Part shown: piece after piece, positions 16,291-25,423 of the stretch | How positions within the stretch are numbered: position 1 is the stretch's first letter | How the letters are laid out: each line of letters starts with the position of its first letter | Translations under genes and position numbers: made by a program | Notes under the pieces: generated by a model | What the model was told of the DNA's origin: nothing | Database searches by the model: none | The model's input: only the letters and a program-made list of their open reading frames with translations | DNA from: Hyunsoonleella aestuarii | GTDB taxonomy: Bacteria > Bacteroidota > Bacteroidia > Flavobacteriales > Flavobacteriaceae | DNA: 64,000 nt | Assembly: GCF_006148925.1 (NCBI RefSeq) | Contig: NZ_VAWB01000001.1 | Coordinates: 1,640,001-1,704,000, forward strand | Direction of reading: 5' to 3'

Positions 16291-17979
16291 ATGAAAAAAG
16301 CAGCATTACTTTTATCCGCATTATTCACTGTCTTATTTAGTTCTTCTCAAGATAGAGTGACAGGAGAGTTATTTGCAACACGATCGGAAGTTATAGCTCA
16401 AAATGGTATGGTGGCTACAAGTCATCCATTAGCTACTCAAGTAGGTCTGGATATATTAAAAAAAGGAGGAAACGCTATTGATGCCGCTATTGCAGCCAAT
16501 GCAACATTAGGACTCATGGAACCAACTGGTTGTGGTATAGGAGGTGATCTGTTTGTAATTCTTTGGGATGCGAAAACCAAAAAATTATATGGTCTTAATG
16601 CTAGCGGAAGGTCGCCCAAAAACTTAACCTTGGATTATTTTGAAGAAAAAGGGATGACTAAAATACCATCATATGGTCCATTACCAGTAAGTGTTCCAGG
16701 TGCTGTAGATGGTTGGTTTGAGTTACTTAATAAGTTTGGCTCTTTACCAATAAAGGATATTTTAACACCTGCAATTAATTATGCGGAAAATGGTTTTCCC
16801 CTTACAGAACTTATTGGTCACTATTTCAGCTTAAGTGTTGATAGATTTTTGATGGCCAAGTTTGAGAATATTGAGGATACTTATGTTCGGAATGGTAAAA
16901 TCCCCAAAGAAGGCGAGATTTTTAAAAACCCTTATTTAGCTGATACATATAAGAAGATAGCTGATGGTGGAAGAGATGCATACTACAAAGGAGAGATAGC
17001 AAAAACAATTACAGATTATATAAAATCTCAAGGTGGCTTTTTGTCAATGGAAGATTTTAAAAACCATAAAAGTGAATGGGTTGATCCTGTTTCCGTTAAT
17101 TATAGAGGGTATGATGTATGGGAACTTCCGCCAAACGGACAGGGGATTGCCGCACTTCAAATGCTACAAATTCTAGAAGGTTACGATTTTTCAAATATTG
17201 AATTTGGCAGTGCAGAACATCTTCATCTGTTTACTGAAGCAAAGAAGCTGGCTTTCGAAGATCGTGCTAAATATTATGCCGATATGGATTTCGCGAAAGT
17301 TCCAGTTCAAGAACTTTTATCCGATTCTTACGCCGAAGAAAGGCGTAAATTAATAACAGATAGAGCCTCCAAATATGATGCTGGCGAAATAAGTGCTGGA
17401 GAGACCATCTATTTAACAACAGCCGATAAAGAAGGAAATATGGTTTCGTTTATTCAGAGTAATTATCGTGGTATGGGTTCTGGGATGGTGCCGCCAAAAT
17501 TAGGATTTATGCTCCAAAATAGAGGCGAGTTATTTAATCTAAAGCGCGGATATTTTAATACCTACGAACCTGGTAAACGACCTTTTCATACTATAATTCC
17601 AGCTTTTATAACTAAAGACGGGAAACCTTTTTTGAGTTTTGGGGTCATGGGAGGCGATTTTCAACCACAAGGGCATACCCAAATTGTTATGAATCTAGTT
17701 GATTTTGGAATGAATATTCAGGAGGCAGGAGATGCTCCACGGTGGGATCATTCCGGTACATCAAAACCCACGGGCGAACCTGCGGAAGGAACTGGGGAAA
17801 TCCATATAGAATCGAAAATTCCTTATGAATCTGTTAGAGGCTTGATGAAAAGAAGACATAAAGTCGGATTTGGTTTAGGCGGTTATGGAGGTTATCAAGC
17901 TATTTTATGGGATGATGAAAATAAAGTGTATCGTGGTGCTTCAGAAAGCAGAAAAGACGGGCAAGCGTCTGGATATTAG
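16291..17979 (+). CDS. ggt: Gamma-glutamyltransferase
   Basis: 562 residues from ATG 16291, chosen because it yields a signal peptide (KKAALLLSALFTVLFSSSQ) where the upstream in-frame ATG does not. The large subunit has VATSHPLATQVGLDILKKGGNAIDAAIA and GCGIGGDLFVI. Autocleavage is expected before the Thr of the TIYLTTADKEGNMVSFIQSNY segment near residue 370; GSGMV binds substrate. It cleaves and transfers gamma-glutamyl groups of glutathione and related peptides in the periplasm. The divergent membrane transferase lies 115 bp upstream; the next gene is convergent. Confidence 0.92.
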   Translation: MKKAALLLSALFTVLFSSSQDRVTGELFATRSEVIAQNGMVATSHPLATQVGLDILKKGGNAIDAAIAANATLGLMEPTGCGIGGDLFVILWDAKTKKLYGLNASGRSPKNLTLDYFEEKGMTKIPSYGPLPVSVPGAVDGWFELLNKFGSLPIKDILTPAINYAENGFPLTELIGHYFSLSVDRFLMAKFENIEDTYVRNGKIPKEGEIFKNPYLADTYKKIADGGRDAYYKGEIAKTITDYIKSQGGFLSMEDFKNHKSEWVDPVSVNYRGYDVWELPPNGQGIAALQMLQILEGYDFSNIEFGSAEHLHLFTEAKKLAFEDRAKYYADMDFAKVPVQELLSDSYAEERRKLITDRASKYDAGEISAGETIYLTTADKEGNMVSFIQSNYRGMGSGMVPPKLGFMLQNRGELFNLKRGYFNTYEPGKRPFHTIIPAFITKDGKPFLSFGVMGGDFQPQGHTQIVMNLVDFGMNIQEAGDAPRWDHSGTSKPTGEPAEGTGEIHIESKIPYESVRGLMKRRHKVGFGLGGYGGYQAILWDDENKVYRGASESRKDGQASGY

Positions 17980-18005
17980 TAGCCTAATGTTTTATATTAA
18001 AAAGC

Positions 18006-19496
18006 TTAAACTTTGGAAGCTATTGATTTGAAGAATACATAGCCAAAACCAACAAATAGCATTAAGTGAAAAGGGAATAACCCAAAATCACCACCTTGGT
18101 TTCCAACTATAAAGGCACTATACATTCCAAATCCAAAATAAAGCATCAATAAACCTTCAAAAATAACATGAATTGAGACCGTTTTTTTCATGTATTTGTT
18201 ATTCTTCCAATTGTCTTTATACTTGCTAATATTGAATTTAGGCGTACGAACAAATTCACTTTTCTTGCCTAAATGACCTTCTAAAACCGCAATCGAGTTA
18301 TGAAGAGAAAAGCCCATTGCAATGGAGAAAAACACAAAAAACATCCCAATATATTTTATGAAATTCTTAATACCTCCGCCGTATATATTCTTATACATAA
18401 ACCAATAGCAAATAAAAAATATTACGCTACTTATCACAAAGAAGCTCATAACATAAAAATATGGCTTTAAGTGTGCATATTCATTTTTTATATAAAGCAT
18501 AGGGATACTAAAAACACCAACAATTAATACGTTTAAAAACATGGTACTATTTAGTAAATGTAAAATACCATGAACTTTAGTTTTTGGAGAAATATTTTGG
18601 CTGCTTAATACGCGACCAAGCATTTTTCTAAAGTTTTCTGCTCCTCCCTTGTTCCATCTAAATTGTTGAGAACGCGCAGCACTAATTACTATTGGCAGTT
18701 CTGCAGGAGTTTCAACATCTTCAAGATATTTGAATTTCCAGTTCTTTAATTGCGCACGGTAACTTAAATCTAAATCTTCTGTTAATGTGTCTCCTTCCCA
18801 GTTACCAGCATCAATAATACATTGCTTACGCCACAAGCCTGCAGTTCCATTAAAATTTATAAAATGGCCTTTACAATTTCGACCTGTTTGTTCTAATGTG
18901 AAGTGTGCGTCAAGCGCAAAAGCTTGAATTCTTGTTAGGATTGAATAATTGCGGTTAATATGTCCCCATCGTGTTTGGACTACGCCTATGGCTTCATCTT
19001 TAAAATAAGGAACCGTTTTTTTAAGCCAATCTTTTTTTGGTAAAAAGTCTGAATCAAAAATAGCGACAATTTCTCCTTTTGAGATCTTTAAACCTTCTTT
19101 TAAAGCACCTGCCTTAAAACCTGTTCTGTTGGTTCTAGTAATATGTTTAATATCTAGTCCTGTGGCTTGAATTTTTTCAACATGTTTTCGTGTGCTTTCA
19201 ACAGTTTCGTCGGTAGAATCGTCAAGTACTTGAATTTCTAATTTTTCTCGAGGATATTCAATTTTAGCGATGTTATCCAATAAGCGCTCCATAACATACA
19301 TTTCATTATACACCGGAAGTTGTATAGTGATGTATGGCACTTCATCTGGATTGGATAAATCAAGTTTTGGACATTCGATTTTTGTTCTTTTAGAAGATAA
19401 GTAATTAAATAATAGATTCAACTGCGCTAATGCATACAAGAATATGAGCAAAAGGGCAATTGAATAAATAATAATAACTGTGGTTTCTAAAATCAT
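18006..19496 (-). CDS. Membrane glycosyltransferase family 2, cellulose-synthase-like
   Basis: 496 residues: one N-terminal membrane segment, a cytoplasmic GT2 domain, then about four C-terminal segments. The processive-type motifs are all present: VLDDSTDE near residue 91, IFDSDF near 146-151 (DxD), TLTEDLDLSYR near 240-250 (TED) and QQFRWNKG near 283-290 (QxxRW). These occur in cellulose, glucomannan and ceramide glucosyltransferase-like enzymes. The product is not known. It is the last gene of a five-gene operon and overlaps the preceding GT gene by 4 bp. Confidence 0.85.
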   Translation of the reverse strand: MILETTVIIIYSIALLLIFLYALAQLNLLFNYLSSKRTKIECPKLDLSNPDEVPYITIQLPVYNEMYVMERLLDNIAKIEYPREKLEIQVLDDSTDETVESTRKHVEKIQATGLDIKHITRTNRTGFKAGALKEGLKISKGEIVAIFDSDFLPKKDWLKKTVPYFKDEAIGVVQTRWGHINRNYSILTRIQAFALDAHFTLEQTGRNCKGHFINFNGTAGLWRKQCIIDAGNWEGDTLTEDLDLSYRAQLKNWKFKYLEDVETPAELPIVISAARSQQFRWNKGGAENFRKMLGRVLSSQNISPKTKVHGILHLLNSTMFLNVLIVGVFSIPMLYIKNEYAHLKPYFYVMSFFVISSVIFFICYWFMYKNIYGGGIKNFIKYIGMFFVFFSIAMGFSLHNSIAVLEGHLGKKSEFVRTPKFNISKYKDNWKNNKYMKKTVSIHVIFEGLLMLYFGFGMYSAFIVGNQGGDFGLFPFHLMLFVGFGYVFFKSIASKV

Positions 19497-20185
19497 TTTT
19501 TGAAGCTGTATTTAAAAATCCAACCTAAAATTTTTACGCCTGCAAATATAGCACCTTTTATTGTACCAGACACCTTTGAAACACCAATTCTATTTCTATA
19601 GTTTACTGGTATTTCGGTATATGTAAGATTATGCTTTAAAGCTTTGAGCTGCATCTCTACAGTCCATCCATAAGTTTTGTCTTCCATATTCAAAGCCAAT
19701 AGTTTTTTATACTTAATAGCTCTAAACGGTCCTAGGTCGGTATATCTAGCACCAAAGAATAAGGTCATTAAAGATGTTGCTAACCAGTTACCAAAAATTT
19801 GTGGTTTGGTCATAGAACCTGTTTCTCTCAGCCATTTTACCCGGGCACCTATTACAAAATCAATGTTATCATTAATAATTGGTACAACTAATTTTGTGAG
19901 TTCTTCAGGATAGTCACTATAGTCTCCATCTAAAAAAACAAGTATATCTGGTAATTCAGATTGCTTGGCAATATATTCCATCCCTTTTAAACAGGCATAG
20001 CCATAACCTCTGTTGGCTTCGATTAAAACTGTTGCGTCAGCGTTTCTGGCGTTAAGTTCAGTATTATCGGTGGAGTTGTTACTAACAACGATTACTTCAT
20101 CGACAATATTTGGGATGTCTTTTATAACCAGCCCTATCGAGTCTTCCTCATTATACGCTGGAATAATGACTTTTATTTTGGTCAT
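19493..20185 (-). CDS. Polyprenyl-phosphate glycosyltransferase (DPM1-like GT2)
   Basis: 230 residues, GT-A fold: VIIPAYNEEDSIGLVI at the N-terminus, SNNSTDNT near residues 35-42, GYGYACLKGMEYIA near 60-73 and LDGDYSDYPEEL near 86-97 (DxD). This is the pattern of dolichol/undecaprenyl-phosphate mannosyl- or glucosyltransferases that load a lipid carrier. It overlaps neighbours on both sides by 4 bp. It may make the lipid-linked donor used by membrane transferases such as the one at 14784-16175; that link is inferred. Confidence 0.85.
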   Translation of the reverse strand: MTKIKVIIPAYNEEDSIGLVIKDIPNIVDEVIVVSNNSTDNTELNARNADATVLIEANRGYGYACLKGMEYIAKQSELPDILVFLDGDYSDYPEELTKLVVPIINDNIDFVIGARVKWLRETGSMTKPQIFGNWLATSLMTLFFGARYTDLGPFRAIKYKKLLALNMEDKTYGWTVEMQLKALKHNLTYTEIPVNYRNRIGVSKVSGTIKGAIFAGVKILGWIFKYSFKK

Positions 20186-20658
20186 TGCAGATCGCCGAGT
20201 TTGTTTTCTTTTTTAAAGGAAGCAAAGGTAGTCCATTCTTTTAATTTTTTACCTGCTTTGTATTTGGAAGCTGCAATTAATTCTTCATTTCGGTATATTA
20301 AACAATACCCATTTTTTCTATTGTTCCTTAATTGGCATTTGTGATTTACCTTTTCCAGGTCATCGTAAAACAACCACCAATCGTTTTTATTTCCATCTTT
20401 ATAGTGGCCTTCTTTTATTAAGGATCCGGTTTGCGAGTAATATTTCCAATATTTGGATTCTTTACCTTCAGAAAAATGACCTTCTTTTTTAATATTTCCA
20501 TTTTCATAATAGAACCTCCAAAACTTTGATTTCTTATTGTGTTCAATCCATCCTTCAGATTGAATGTTTCCATTTTCGAAGAAGGATCTATGATATTTTT
20601 TTTCCGCAAAAGTGTTTAAGGCAGTTAGAAGTACAACGATTAAACTTAAGTATTTCAT
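20182..20658 (-). CDS. Exported MORN-like (YwqK-type) repeat protein
   Basis: 158 residues with a signal peptide (KYLSLIVVLLTALNTFA). The mature part holds at least four copies of a roughly 23-residue repeat of the form GNIxxEGxxxxxKKSxFWxFYYENG. This repeat is called MORN or toxin_YwqK/YwqK antitoxin in databases; there is no evidence here for a toxin-antitoxin role. It probably forms a beta sheet in the periplasm or at the outer membrane. TAATG overlap with the polyferredoxin gene and ATGA overlap with the GT gene indicate coupling to both. Confidence 0.75.
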   Translation of the reverse strand: MKYLSLIVVLLTALNTFAEKKYHRSFFENGNIQSEGWIEHNKKSKFWRFYYENGNIKKEGHFSEGKESKYWKYYSQTGSLIKEGHYKDGNKNDWWLFYDDLEKVNHKCQLRNNRKNGYCLIYRNEELIAASKYKAGKKLKEWTTFASFKKENKLGDLQ

Positions 20659-22247
20659 TACTTCTTATTTACTAAATCCATCAAATCAATGTCGTTTCCT
20701 AAAAGCACTTCTGTTGGGTTAATACGACCTTCCATAGAGTCATTTTCTAATTTCAAAACACCTCTTGGGCATACAGCTGAACAAATACCACAACCCACAC
20801 AGCTTGAGCGTACAATGTTTTCACCTTTTTGAGCATAAGCTCGTACATCTATCCCCATTTCACAATAGGTTGAACAGTTGCCACAAGAAATGCATTGCCC
20901 TCCATTTGTGGTTATTCTAAATTTAGAAAATAAGCGTTGCTGAAACCCTAAAATAGCCGCCATGGGGCATCCAAATCTACACCAAGCTCTGCTGCCTAGA
21001 ATGGGGTAAAATCCAGTACCAATAACACCCGAAAATATGGAGCCAATATAAAGGCCATAAGCAGACCTTAAAGCGCTTCCTTTAATATAAAAAAGATGAT
21101 CTATAGTGCTGGTAAAATGCATAATAAGTAGCAAAGCAATGGTGGCAAAAAATCCGATGGCTCCCATTTTAGCATCCTTGCCTAATTCTTTTCTTTTAAA
21201 GAACATAACTCCAGTAAATATTAAGGTTAAAAAGCCAATAATTAAGGAGATGAAAAGTCCTCGTGTTAGCCAAAAATCATTTTTGCTATAGCCCAAATAG
21301 GTATAAACCATGGCGGTTGTCATAACCACAGAGAAGACTAAAACGGCATGTATTAACCAGCGCTCTAATTTCCAAGCCGATAATTTTTTAGAAGATAATT
21401 GTCTGAAAGAATCTCCTGCTGTTTCAGCTAGACCTCCACAGCCACAAACCCATGAACAATACCATCGTTTTCCAAACTTATAAGTTAAAATTGGAGTGAT
21501 AACGAATATGGAAATGATGCCAAAAAGTAGTAAGGACAGTCCAATTGTTCCGTTTGATAAAAAGGCTTTTACAGACCATTGATCAAAAATATAATAGTTA
21601 AGTGGCCAGATGCTTTTTAAGTCGTAATAAGGTAGGTCGTTATTCATGACGTACATAAATTCAGGAATTAAAAATGCAAATGCTAGTTGGAAAAACATGA
21701 CTGACACTGTTCTTATCTGCTGATACCGATTGTGACGATATTTTACAATAAACTTATATCCAAAAGCTAAAATAGCAATCGTGTATAGTGTCCCATAAAC
21801 AAACCATTGACTAGCTGGTCGTCCACTTAATAAGTTGCTTAACGGGTCAAATAAACTTATAAGTCCTGTATTTTCTGTACCATTTGTTCCAAGTCCTAAG
21901 TGCTTAGGAAAGAAGTATAATACAATATAAAAGGCCGTTAGAATCACCCCAACGATCCAGCCCCAAACACCTCTTGATGAGATAGATTTGAACCATACGC
22001 CATCATTTTTAATGCCTTCCAATTTTGATAAATAGGCTTCTCTTGAATAGATAATTGTCCCAATAGAAATTAGCCCTAAAGCAAGGGTTAAGAACAACCC
22101 TACATCTGGGAAATTAGTATTGAATAGGGCAAGTGCCATGATAAATAATCCAACAATCCCTAGGGCTAGAGCTATCTTTTGTTTATTGGTAATATCTATT
22201 GCATCAGGTTTTGCTAATGACATACTATGGTTTATTTTATTGCTCAT
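20658..22247 (-). CDS. Membrane polyferredoxin (NapH/NosR/CcoG-like 4Fe-4S protein)
   Basis: 529 residues with about nine membrane segments. Two cysteine-rich loops, WYCSWVCGCGGLAE near residues 263-276 and WCRFGCPMAA near 422-431, match the NapH/NosR CxxxCP motifs. Two classical 4Fe-4S clusters follow: CISCGNCSTYC near 453-463 and CVGCGICSAVCP near 484-495. Such proteins pass electrons between the quinone pool and periplasmic or cytoplasmic partners. The directly upstream flavin oxidoreductase (2-bp gap) is a likely partner. No terminal reductase is encoded nearby, so the acceptor is unknown. Confidence 0.82.
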   Translation of the reverse strand: MSNKINHSMSLAKPDAIDITNKQKIALALGIVGLFIMALALFNTNFPDVGLFLTLALGLISIGTIIYSREAYLSKLEGIKNDGVWFKSISSRGVWGWIVGVILTAFYIVLYFFPKHLGLGTNGTENTGLISLFDPLSNLLSGRPASQWFVYGTLYTIAILAFGYKFIVKYRHNRYQQIRTVSVMFFQLAFAFLIPEFMYVMNNDLPYYDLKSIWPLNYYIFDQWSVKAFLSNGTIGLSLLLFGIISIFVITPILTYKFGKRWYCSWVCGCGGLAETAGDSFRQLSSKKLSAWKLERWLIHAVLVFSVVMTTAMVYTYLGYSKNDFWLTRGLFISLIIGFLTLIFTGVMFFKRKELGKDAKMGAIGFFATIALLLIMHFTSTIDHLFYIKGSALRSAYGLYIGSIFSGVIGTGFYPILGSRAWCRFGCPMAAILGFQQRLFSKFRITTNGGQCISCGNCSTYCEMGIDVRAYAQKGENIVRSSCVGCGICSAVCPRGVLKLENDSMEGRINPTEVLLGNDIDLMDLVNKK

Positions 22248-22249
22248 GC

Positions 22250-23557
22250 TTAAACAGTTTGAAATTGTTTGTTATACGATGAAAGAATTTCGACTTCGAA
22301 ATGACTATAAAATTCTGGATCGAAGTTGGCGTCAGAAAGATGATTCATAACATAATCAACATCGCGTTCTTCAGTTAACCAGGTGTCGAATGTTTCGTGA
22401 CGCATTCTAATACCGAAGGTATTAATGCCCAAAAATTTATTGGTGTCTTTATGATATGCCACAGTGATGCATTTTGTGTCATCTTTATGTTTCCAGTGAA
22501 AATGTTTTTCATATTCTGGTCGACCGCGTTCACCAAACACCCATCCATAGGTTTGATATTCAATGTCAAGAAATTTAGCTGAGTTAAACCAGTACCCCGG
22601 TTTGTATTCAATTTTGTTTCCGCATATGGTTTGCGCTACAGTTTCACCCATCATACGCCCTGTGTACCAAACTGCTTCAATTGGTCTTCGATTTCCAATG
22701 GCTTCATGTTGTTCTGCACAATCCCCAATAGCATACACATCTGTAATATTAGTTTCTAAAAAACGATTGACTTTTACTCCTCTTCCCGTCTCAATTTCGG
22801 AGTCTTTTAAGAAATTTATATTTGGTGAGACACCTGCTGTTAATCCGACCACATCACACAGGATTTCTTCACCAGTTTCTTGAATAATAACTGATTTTAC
22901 TTTACTATTTTCATCAGCTTTTATCTCTTTTAAATTTGTTGAAAGTCGCAAATCAATATGATGGTTTTTTATATGCCTATTAATCATTTCACTTTCACCA
23001 GAAGGTAAAACACCATTCCAGAAGCTGTCTTCTCTAACTAAAAAAGTAACAGGAATGTTTCTAGAGTTTAGCATTTCTGCCAACTCAATACCTATCAAAC
23101 CACCACCAACAATTACCGCATGTTTGCAAATTTTGTTATTTGGTGCATACTTTTCAAGGTTTTCTAAATCTTGCTTATGATACATGCCCATAACACCATC
23201 AAAATCTTGCCCTGGCCAACCAAACTTATTGGGTTTACTTCCTGTAGCAATAATTAATTTATCATATTGAAGTATATCACCTTCAGCAAAATGAAGTGTT
23301 TTAGTTTTGGTTTCAATTTGCTTAACATAGCCCTTCTTAAGTTCAATTCGGTTCTTTTTCCAAAACCAGTTTTCGTAAGGCTGTGTGTGTTCAAATTTCA
23401 TGTGCCCCATATATATGTACATTAGGGCAGTACGCGAAAAGAAATAATCGGTTTCGGCTGAAACAATAGTGATTTTTTTATCAGACATTTTTCTAATATG
23501 TCTTGCGGCTGTTACTCCTGAAATCCCGTTTCCAATAATGACAATGTGTTCTTGCAT
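22250..23557 (-). CDS. NAD(P)/FAD-dependent oxidoreductase (pyridine nucleotide-disulfide class)
   Basis: 435 residues. FAD site VIIGNGISGVTAARHI near residues 6-19, IIATGSKP near 105-112, NAD(P)H site VIVGGGLIGIELAEML near 149-164, and VYAIGDCAEQHEA near 275-287 (second FAD contact). This is the nitrite-reductase-NirB/rubredoxin-reductase type domain, with a roughly 100-residue C-terminal extension (YWFNSAKFLDIEYQTYGWVFG) of unknown function. First gene of a five-gene operon; it probably feeds electrons to the following polyferredoxin. Confidence 0.85.
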   Translation of the reverse strand: MQEHIVIIGNGISGVTAARHIRKMSDKKITIVSAETDYFFSRTALMYIYMGHMKFEHTQPYENWFWKKNRIELKKGYVKQIETKTKTLHFAEGDILQYDKLIIATGSKPNKFGWPGQDFDGVMGMYHKQDLENLEKYAPNNKICKHAVIVGGGLIGIELAEMLNSRNIPVTFLVREDSFWNGVLPSGESEMINRHIKNHHIDLRLSTNLKEIKADENSKVKSVIIQETGEEILCDVVGLTAGVSPNINFLKDSEIETGRGVKVNRFLETNITDVYAIGDCAEQHEAIGNRRPIEAVWYTGRMMGETVAQTICGNKIEYKPGYWFNSAKFLDIEYQTYGWVFGERGRPEYEKHFHWKHKDDTKCITVAYHKDTNKFLGINTFGIRMRHETFDTWLTEERDVDYVMNHLSDANFDPEFYSHFEVEILSSYNKQFQTV

Positions 23558-23762
23558 AATTTGATGGTTATTTGGTGATAGGTCGTAGCTAAAGATAAGA
23601 ACTTAAATCTAAGTCTTTAATTTAGAACAGGTATAAATTGAATGACTTCTGTAAGGAATAATATAATTTTAAGACACGGAAAAACTTTTGATTCCTTTGT
23701 AATTACCGAAATTTTTATTCGACCTAAGTGCAGTTACTTTGCAAGTTGTAAAAAATAAAATA

Positions 23763-24476
23763 ATGAAAAAACAATTTATAATAGTGTTTGTAACACTTAT
23801 ATCTTTTGAAGGAATAGCTCAAGATTTAGATACGTTTTTTAAGAAAGCAGATGCTTTTTTTGAAGGCAATGTGTCAGATGGAAGGGTTGCTTATTCTAAA
23901 ATTCACTCCAATCAAGAATCATTAAATGAAATCTTAAAAATCGCTGAGGGTGTTTCGGTTTTAAAAAGTGATGCAATCGACTACAAAGCATTTTGGATTA
24001 ACGCTTATAACTTATCAGTTATTAAAGGTATTGTAGATAATTATCCAACTAATTCCCCATTGGATAATAAAGGGTTTTTCGATGAAACAACATATTCTTT
24101 AGCTGGAAAAACCATTACCCTAAATGATATTGAACATAAGCTTTTAAGAGGGCAGTTTAACGATCCTAGGTTTCACTTTGTGTTAGTGTGCGGTGCAGTT
24201 GGGTGTCCGCCATTAATTAATAAAGCTTATTTGCCAAATACCTTAAATAATCAATTAGAGGAACAAACCAAGTTGGCCTTGAATGGTTCGTTTTTAAAAG
24301 TGAATGCTAAAAAGAAGCGTGTTCAAGCTTCGCAAATTATGGAATGGTATAAGGAAGATTTCTCTATGAATGGAATGTCGGAAATCGATTTTATAAACCA
24401 ATACAGAATAGAAAAATTAGAAGGTAAATACAAGTTAAGCTACTTTCCATACGATTGGAAAGTGAATAAACAATAA
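23763..24476 (+). CDS. DUF547 domain-containing exported protein
   Basis: 237 residues from ATG 23763 (an upstream in-frame TTG/ATG adds 8 residues and spoils the signal peptide). Signal KKQFIIVFVTLISFEGIAQ. DUF547 core: AFWINAYNLSVIKGIVDNYP near residues 75-94, TLNDIEHKLLRGQFNDPRFHFVLVCGAVGCPPL near 117-149, and the C-terminal FPYDW. The family is exported and of unknown biochemistry. A second DUF547 protein lies in the arsenosugar cluster at 29268-30170. Confidence 0.85.
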   Translation: MKKQFIIVFVTLISFEGIAQDLDTFFKKADAFFEGNVSDGRVAYSKIHSNQESLNEILKIAEGVSVLKSDAIDYKAFWINAYNLSVIKGIVDNYPTNSPLDNKGFFDETTYSLAGKTITLNDIEHKLLRGQFNDPRFHFVLVCGAVGCPPLINKAYLPNTLNNQLEEQTKLALNGSFLKVNAKKKRVQASQIMEWYKEDFSMNGMSEIDFINQYRIEKLEGKYKLSYFPYDWKVNKQ

Positions 24477-24516
24477 CTATTAAAAGTAAAATTAAATCAA
24501 ATTAAAAAAAGAAAAA

Positions 24517-25386
24517 ATGAAAATCATAGCCGCATTTTTAATTTTAGTCTTAATAACATTTTCGGGGTATTCTCAGGATGAATCAGAAGGAAATCAGGGT
24601 AGTATTATTCAAACATATACACCCTCAAAATTATTAAAGAAAGGGCAATGGGATATAAAATGGTTTAACAATCTATATACCGAAACTGAAGCTCGATTTA
24701 ACGGAGTAAAAGCAGATAAGAACCGCGAAACATATTTTACCTCTAGCTTCGATATTTTTACAGGAGTATCTGAAAATAATACATTTAACGTCGGAGTTTT
24801 ATTTGATATTAGATCAAATGTAGTTGGAGATCGAAGTGCATTAGATGTTTTTTCTTTTGACGGAGAGCGTGGAACCGCAAGGTCTGGATTAACTTCCATT
24901 GCACCAGCAGTTAAGTTTAACCCTATAAAGAATGTTAGTAATTTCACAATTCAATCGGCATTTCATATTCCGCTTTTTAGCGAAGAATCAGATGATCAAG
25001 GCGTGTTTTTGGATCAAACGGCGTATACACTTCAAAATCGTTTTTTCTATGACTACACTTTACCAAGTGGCAATTGGCAGTTATTTACCGAATTAAATAC
25101 AGAGTATAATTTTGGCGATGATAATAGCTTTGCTAATAATACATTTGTTGTAGCTCCAGGTGTTTTTATGAGTTATTTTCCTAGCGACAAGTCTACTGTC
25201 CTTGGTTTCGTGCAGCATTTTCACAGAATTGGAGATTTTGATCAAGATTTTACGACCTTAGGTTTTGGAGGAAAGTATCAGCTTACTAAAACCTTAAATT
25301 TGGAGGTCCTATATAGTAAGTTCGTTCGAGGGGAAAATACGGGCTTGGGTCAATCTTTTAATATAGGTTTAAGAACTTTATTTTAA
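24517..25386 (+). CDS. Putative outer-membrane beta-barrel protein
   Basis: 289 residues with signal peptide (IIAAFLILVLITFSGYSQ) and alternating hydrophobic/aromatic strands throughout, for example NTFNVGVLFDIRSNVVG, WQLFTELNTEYNFG and TLNLEVLYSKFVRG, ending in a terminal aromatic (LRTLF) typical of outer-membrane barrels. The function is not recognisable. It follows the DUF547 gene by 40 bp and precedes the GH113-like lipoprotein, suggesting one transcription unit. Confidence 0.7.
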   Translation: MKIIAAFLILVLITFSGYSQDESEGNQGSIIQTYTPSKLLKKGQWDIKWFNNLYTETEARFNGVKADKNRETYFTSSFDIFTGVSENNTFNVGVLFDIRSNVVGDRSALDVFSFDGERGTARSGLTSIAPAVKFNPIKNVSNFTIQSAFHIPLFSEESDDQGVFLDQTAYTLQNRFFYDYTLPSGNWQLFTELNTEYNFGDDNSFANNTFVVAPGVFMSYFPSDKSTVLGFVQHFHRIGDFDQDFTTLGFGGKYQLTKTLNLEVLYSKFVRGENTGLGQSFNIGLRTLF

Positions 25387-25423
25387 TGATAAACACTAAA
25401 TTTAGGAACTTAAAGTAATTCAT

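Noticed and set aside
20182-20658. Reading the MORN-like protein as a YwqK antitoxin of a toxin-antitoxin system
   Set aside because: It has a signal peptide and no adjacent toxin gene; the name reflects the repeat type only.
24609-24947. 112-codon minus-strand frame in the barrel gene
   Set aside because: Fully within the coding region of a protein with signal peptide and barrel pattern; no independent support.
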